Shown here: positions 62,263-64,000 of the stretch, piece by piece | How positions within the stretch are numbered: the stretch's first letter is position 1 | Layout of the letters: every line of letters starts with the position of its first letter | Assembly (NCBI GenBank): GCA_012845835.1 | Contig: JABAKD010000018.1 | Location: forward strand, 8,223,759-8,287,758 | Source: Undaria pinnatifida | Taxonomy: Eukaryota > Sar > Phaeophyceae > Laminariales > Alariaceae | Length of the DNA stretch: 64,000 nucleotides | Direction of reading: 5' to 3' | Translations under genes and position numbers: made by a program | The notes under the pieces: generated by a model | Database searches by the model: none | What the model was told of the DNA's origin: nothing | Seen by the model: only the letters and a program-made list of their open reading frames with translations

Positions 62263-62914
62263 TTCATCTCACAGTATGGGATTCTCGAACCTCGAATTTC
62301 TCGGTTTATTTCCTCAGTTCGGACGCTTTCTTCGAGGGTCGGCTTCAACGCCCCTCGCCCTTCCCTATCCGCCCCGTCGCTCCCCGTGCACGCGCACGGG
62401 GGGCTAAGAGAGACAAGCAAGAAGTAGCCAGCTTCTTGCATTCTGGACGGCGCTTTTCTTTGAACCTTGACGCGAAAAGGTTGCACAGATAAAACATGGA
62501 CTGATTTTTCAAAAAATGAAATCTCGTTCCCAACACCAATCCCAGCAACTTATTTTTCCTTGCCGCAAGGAAGCGTTTGAATTTACCAGGTATCCCTACG
62601 GTGTGTTGTTGTGCGACCTATCCTCGAGGGCCTCCCGGAACCACTACAGTTGTTAAGCCTAGCATTGCCAGGCACGTATTTAGAAAGCAACCCCCACTCA
62701 CAGCCAACAACTCATGGCGCGAAGCGCGTGAAAACGCTCCTGGAAGATTGATCTGCTGTGTCGTACTTGCTGCACCAGGTATTTGGTATGCACCTGGTAT
62801 GCAGTAACGAGATTCCGTCTTTTTTCGTTTTTTCGGTTTTTGGGTCTTGACTGCAATTTTTCTTCCTTTTTTTCTTTCAGTTTTACTCTCCAGCTCAACT
62901 CGTAAGAGGTTTTT

Positions 62915-63180
62915 CACCCCTCCAATCTTCTGGACAAGACGTGGTCATAGGTGTCTTCCCTTCCCCCCCCACGTCACTTGCCTTCATTTTTATCCCTCAT
63001 AGGTTCAGCATTCCCACTTTTCGGCTTCTTATGCTCGTCGACTTGCATCGAATTTTGGCCAACTCACGCTCTTGTGCTTTTGGCCTGTCGACTCGTAAGA
63101 AATGTTCCTTTGTGAGATGCGAACCTACGACCTCGACCTCAGTAGTCACGGGGCTTGCTATTGTACCACCGGACATGCCG
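62915..63180 (-). mobile_element. SINE copy 5, different tRNA-like head
   Basis: The 3' body (CTTCTGGACAAGACGTGGTC, CTTGCCTTCATTTTTATC, CAACTCACGCTC on the plus strand) is that of the main SINE. The head on the minus strand is different: GGTGGTACAATAGCAAGCCC with B-box-like GGTCGTAGGTTCGCATC. Confidence 0.7.
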
Positions 63181-63291
63181 ACTGTAGAGCATAAGTAGCA
63201 TTTTTATAGTGAGTGGAAGTATACCCATTTTTTTTACATTGGGTGCATTTACGAGCACAAGTATGAATCAATCATGAAAACGAATACGTAC

Positions 63292-63455
63292 GAGGGTCAG
63301 CTTCAGAGACAAGCTGCAAGCGGAGCCTACAGTAATATAGCTGAAGCTCGAGCACAATCACGCAGGAGTTGTACGAGTACGGGTGCATACGAGTATTGTG
63401 CGCAGTGGTGTGGTACGTAGTGGCTCACGGGTACGTTCGAGTACGTGTTGTTGTA
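63292..63455 (+). repeat. GTACGAG-rich repeat, copy 2
   Basis: CGAGGGTCAGCTTCAGAGAC, AAGCTGCAAGCGG, GAGTTGTACGAGTACGGGTG and GAGTATTGTGCGCAGTGGTG. Confidence 0.82.
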
Positions 63456-64000
63456 AAATTATGCAACGAGCCATTCTACCCGACCTCGTTGCGAACAGCA
63501 GTTCTTCCTCGCGACGGGGCAACGTAGGAGCAGGGCCCCCGTCTAGTATGAGAGTGACAAAAGGCCCTCGCGTGTCGCACATGGCCGGCGCGATGTTTAG
63601 AAGGTGGCTTACGTGGGTGTCGACAATAAATTGCGAGCAAAACCGCTGGCCGTTGCTAGGTCTGCTGCCCGACGATAAACTACGAGTGTTTGTTGTTGTG
63701 TTGGGTGCGCTTTATCTACAAGAAGAAAAATATGTGCGTGAGTACCATCATCTACAGCAGCAAGCAGCAGCACTACAATAACAACCGAGGAGTTGAACGA
63801 CGAAGGCAGCGACCACATGGCGTGCCTGAAACGCCGTCAGCTTGTACCTCTACGGTCAGACTACACAATCGTACAATCGATCTGCGAGTGTCGGATCGAT
63901 TAATAGCAACAGTCTAAAGCTGAGTGTGCACCTCTCCATGGCTACGTAGAAAATATGCAGCAGGCAGCAGTCAGCCAGCGTGCTGATCCCGAATGCTCGA
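63456..64000. other. no gene supported
   Basis: Both strands are open between 63470 and 63640 and show coding-like composition (minus: TRGPFVTLILDGGPAP and EEELLFATRSGRMARC), but no junction or family can be confirmed before the window ends. Confidence 0.35.

Noticed and set aside
63358-63781. Possible exon near the right edge, on either strand
   Set aside because: Both strands look coding and neither has a confirmed junction or family match before the window ends.

Overview
This is eukaryotic nuclear DNA with split genes and a heavy load of repeats. Genes are interrupted by GT-AG introns of about 0.3 to 3.7 kb. There are two spliceosomal snRNA genes, a Ty1/copia retrotransposon, tRNA-derived SINEs and many short inverted-repeat elements. 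Short (CCCTAA)n tracts inside the window suggest a TTAGGG-type telomere. I favour a stramenopile alga of brown-alga type, but with low confidence, because no rRNA or organelle marker is present. Exons were assembled by eye from splice sites, reading phase and family motifs, not from a gene predictor.

Layout. 1-10 kb: repeats only (15-bp minisatellite, short tandem repeats, MITEs, foldback arrays built on GGGTC). 10.07-20.74 kb, minus strand: a AAA ATPase gene of the plant At4g04180-like type, seven exons found and all joined in phase. 21-26.8 kb: foldback array, SINE, and a U2 and a U5 snRNA gene 0.9 kb apart on the minus strand. 26.9-32.5 kb, minus strand: fragments of an unrecognised gene with five good exons. 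33-40 kb: repeats. 40.07-40.69 kb, minus strand: a two-exon gene for a small, probably mitochondrial, one-helix membrane protein. 41-46 kb: G-run arrays and a decayed 200-bp satellite. 46.89-47.26 kb: a TRIM mini-retrotransposon. 47.81-53.79 kb: a nearly complete Ty1/copia element with two 432-433 bp LTRs. 55.76-60.43 kb, minus strand: a gene whose exons join in phase into acidic tract, HMG box, POLE4/CHRAC1-like histone fold and C-terminal PCNA-binding motif. 61-64 kb: repeats and no convincing gene.

Three things stand out. First, many exons have a decayed partial copy of themselves in the neighbouring intron. Copies of 5' ends lie upstream and copies of 3' ends lie downstream, as expected if introns grow by tandem duplications that straddle the splice site. 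Second, the HMG-box/histone-fold/PIP-box fusion looks like a chromatin or replication factor in one chain. Third, the U2 and U5 genes share an 18-24 bp upstream element and a TATA box at almost identical spacing, which defines a candidate snRNA promoter for this organism.
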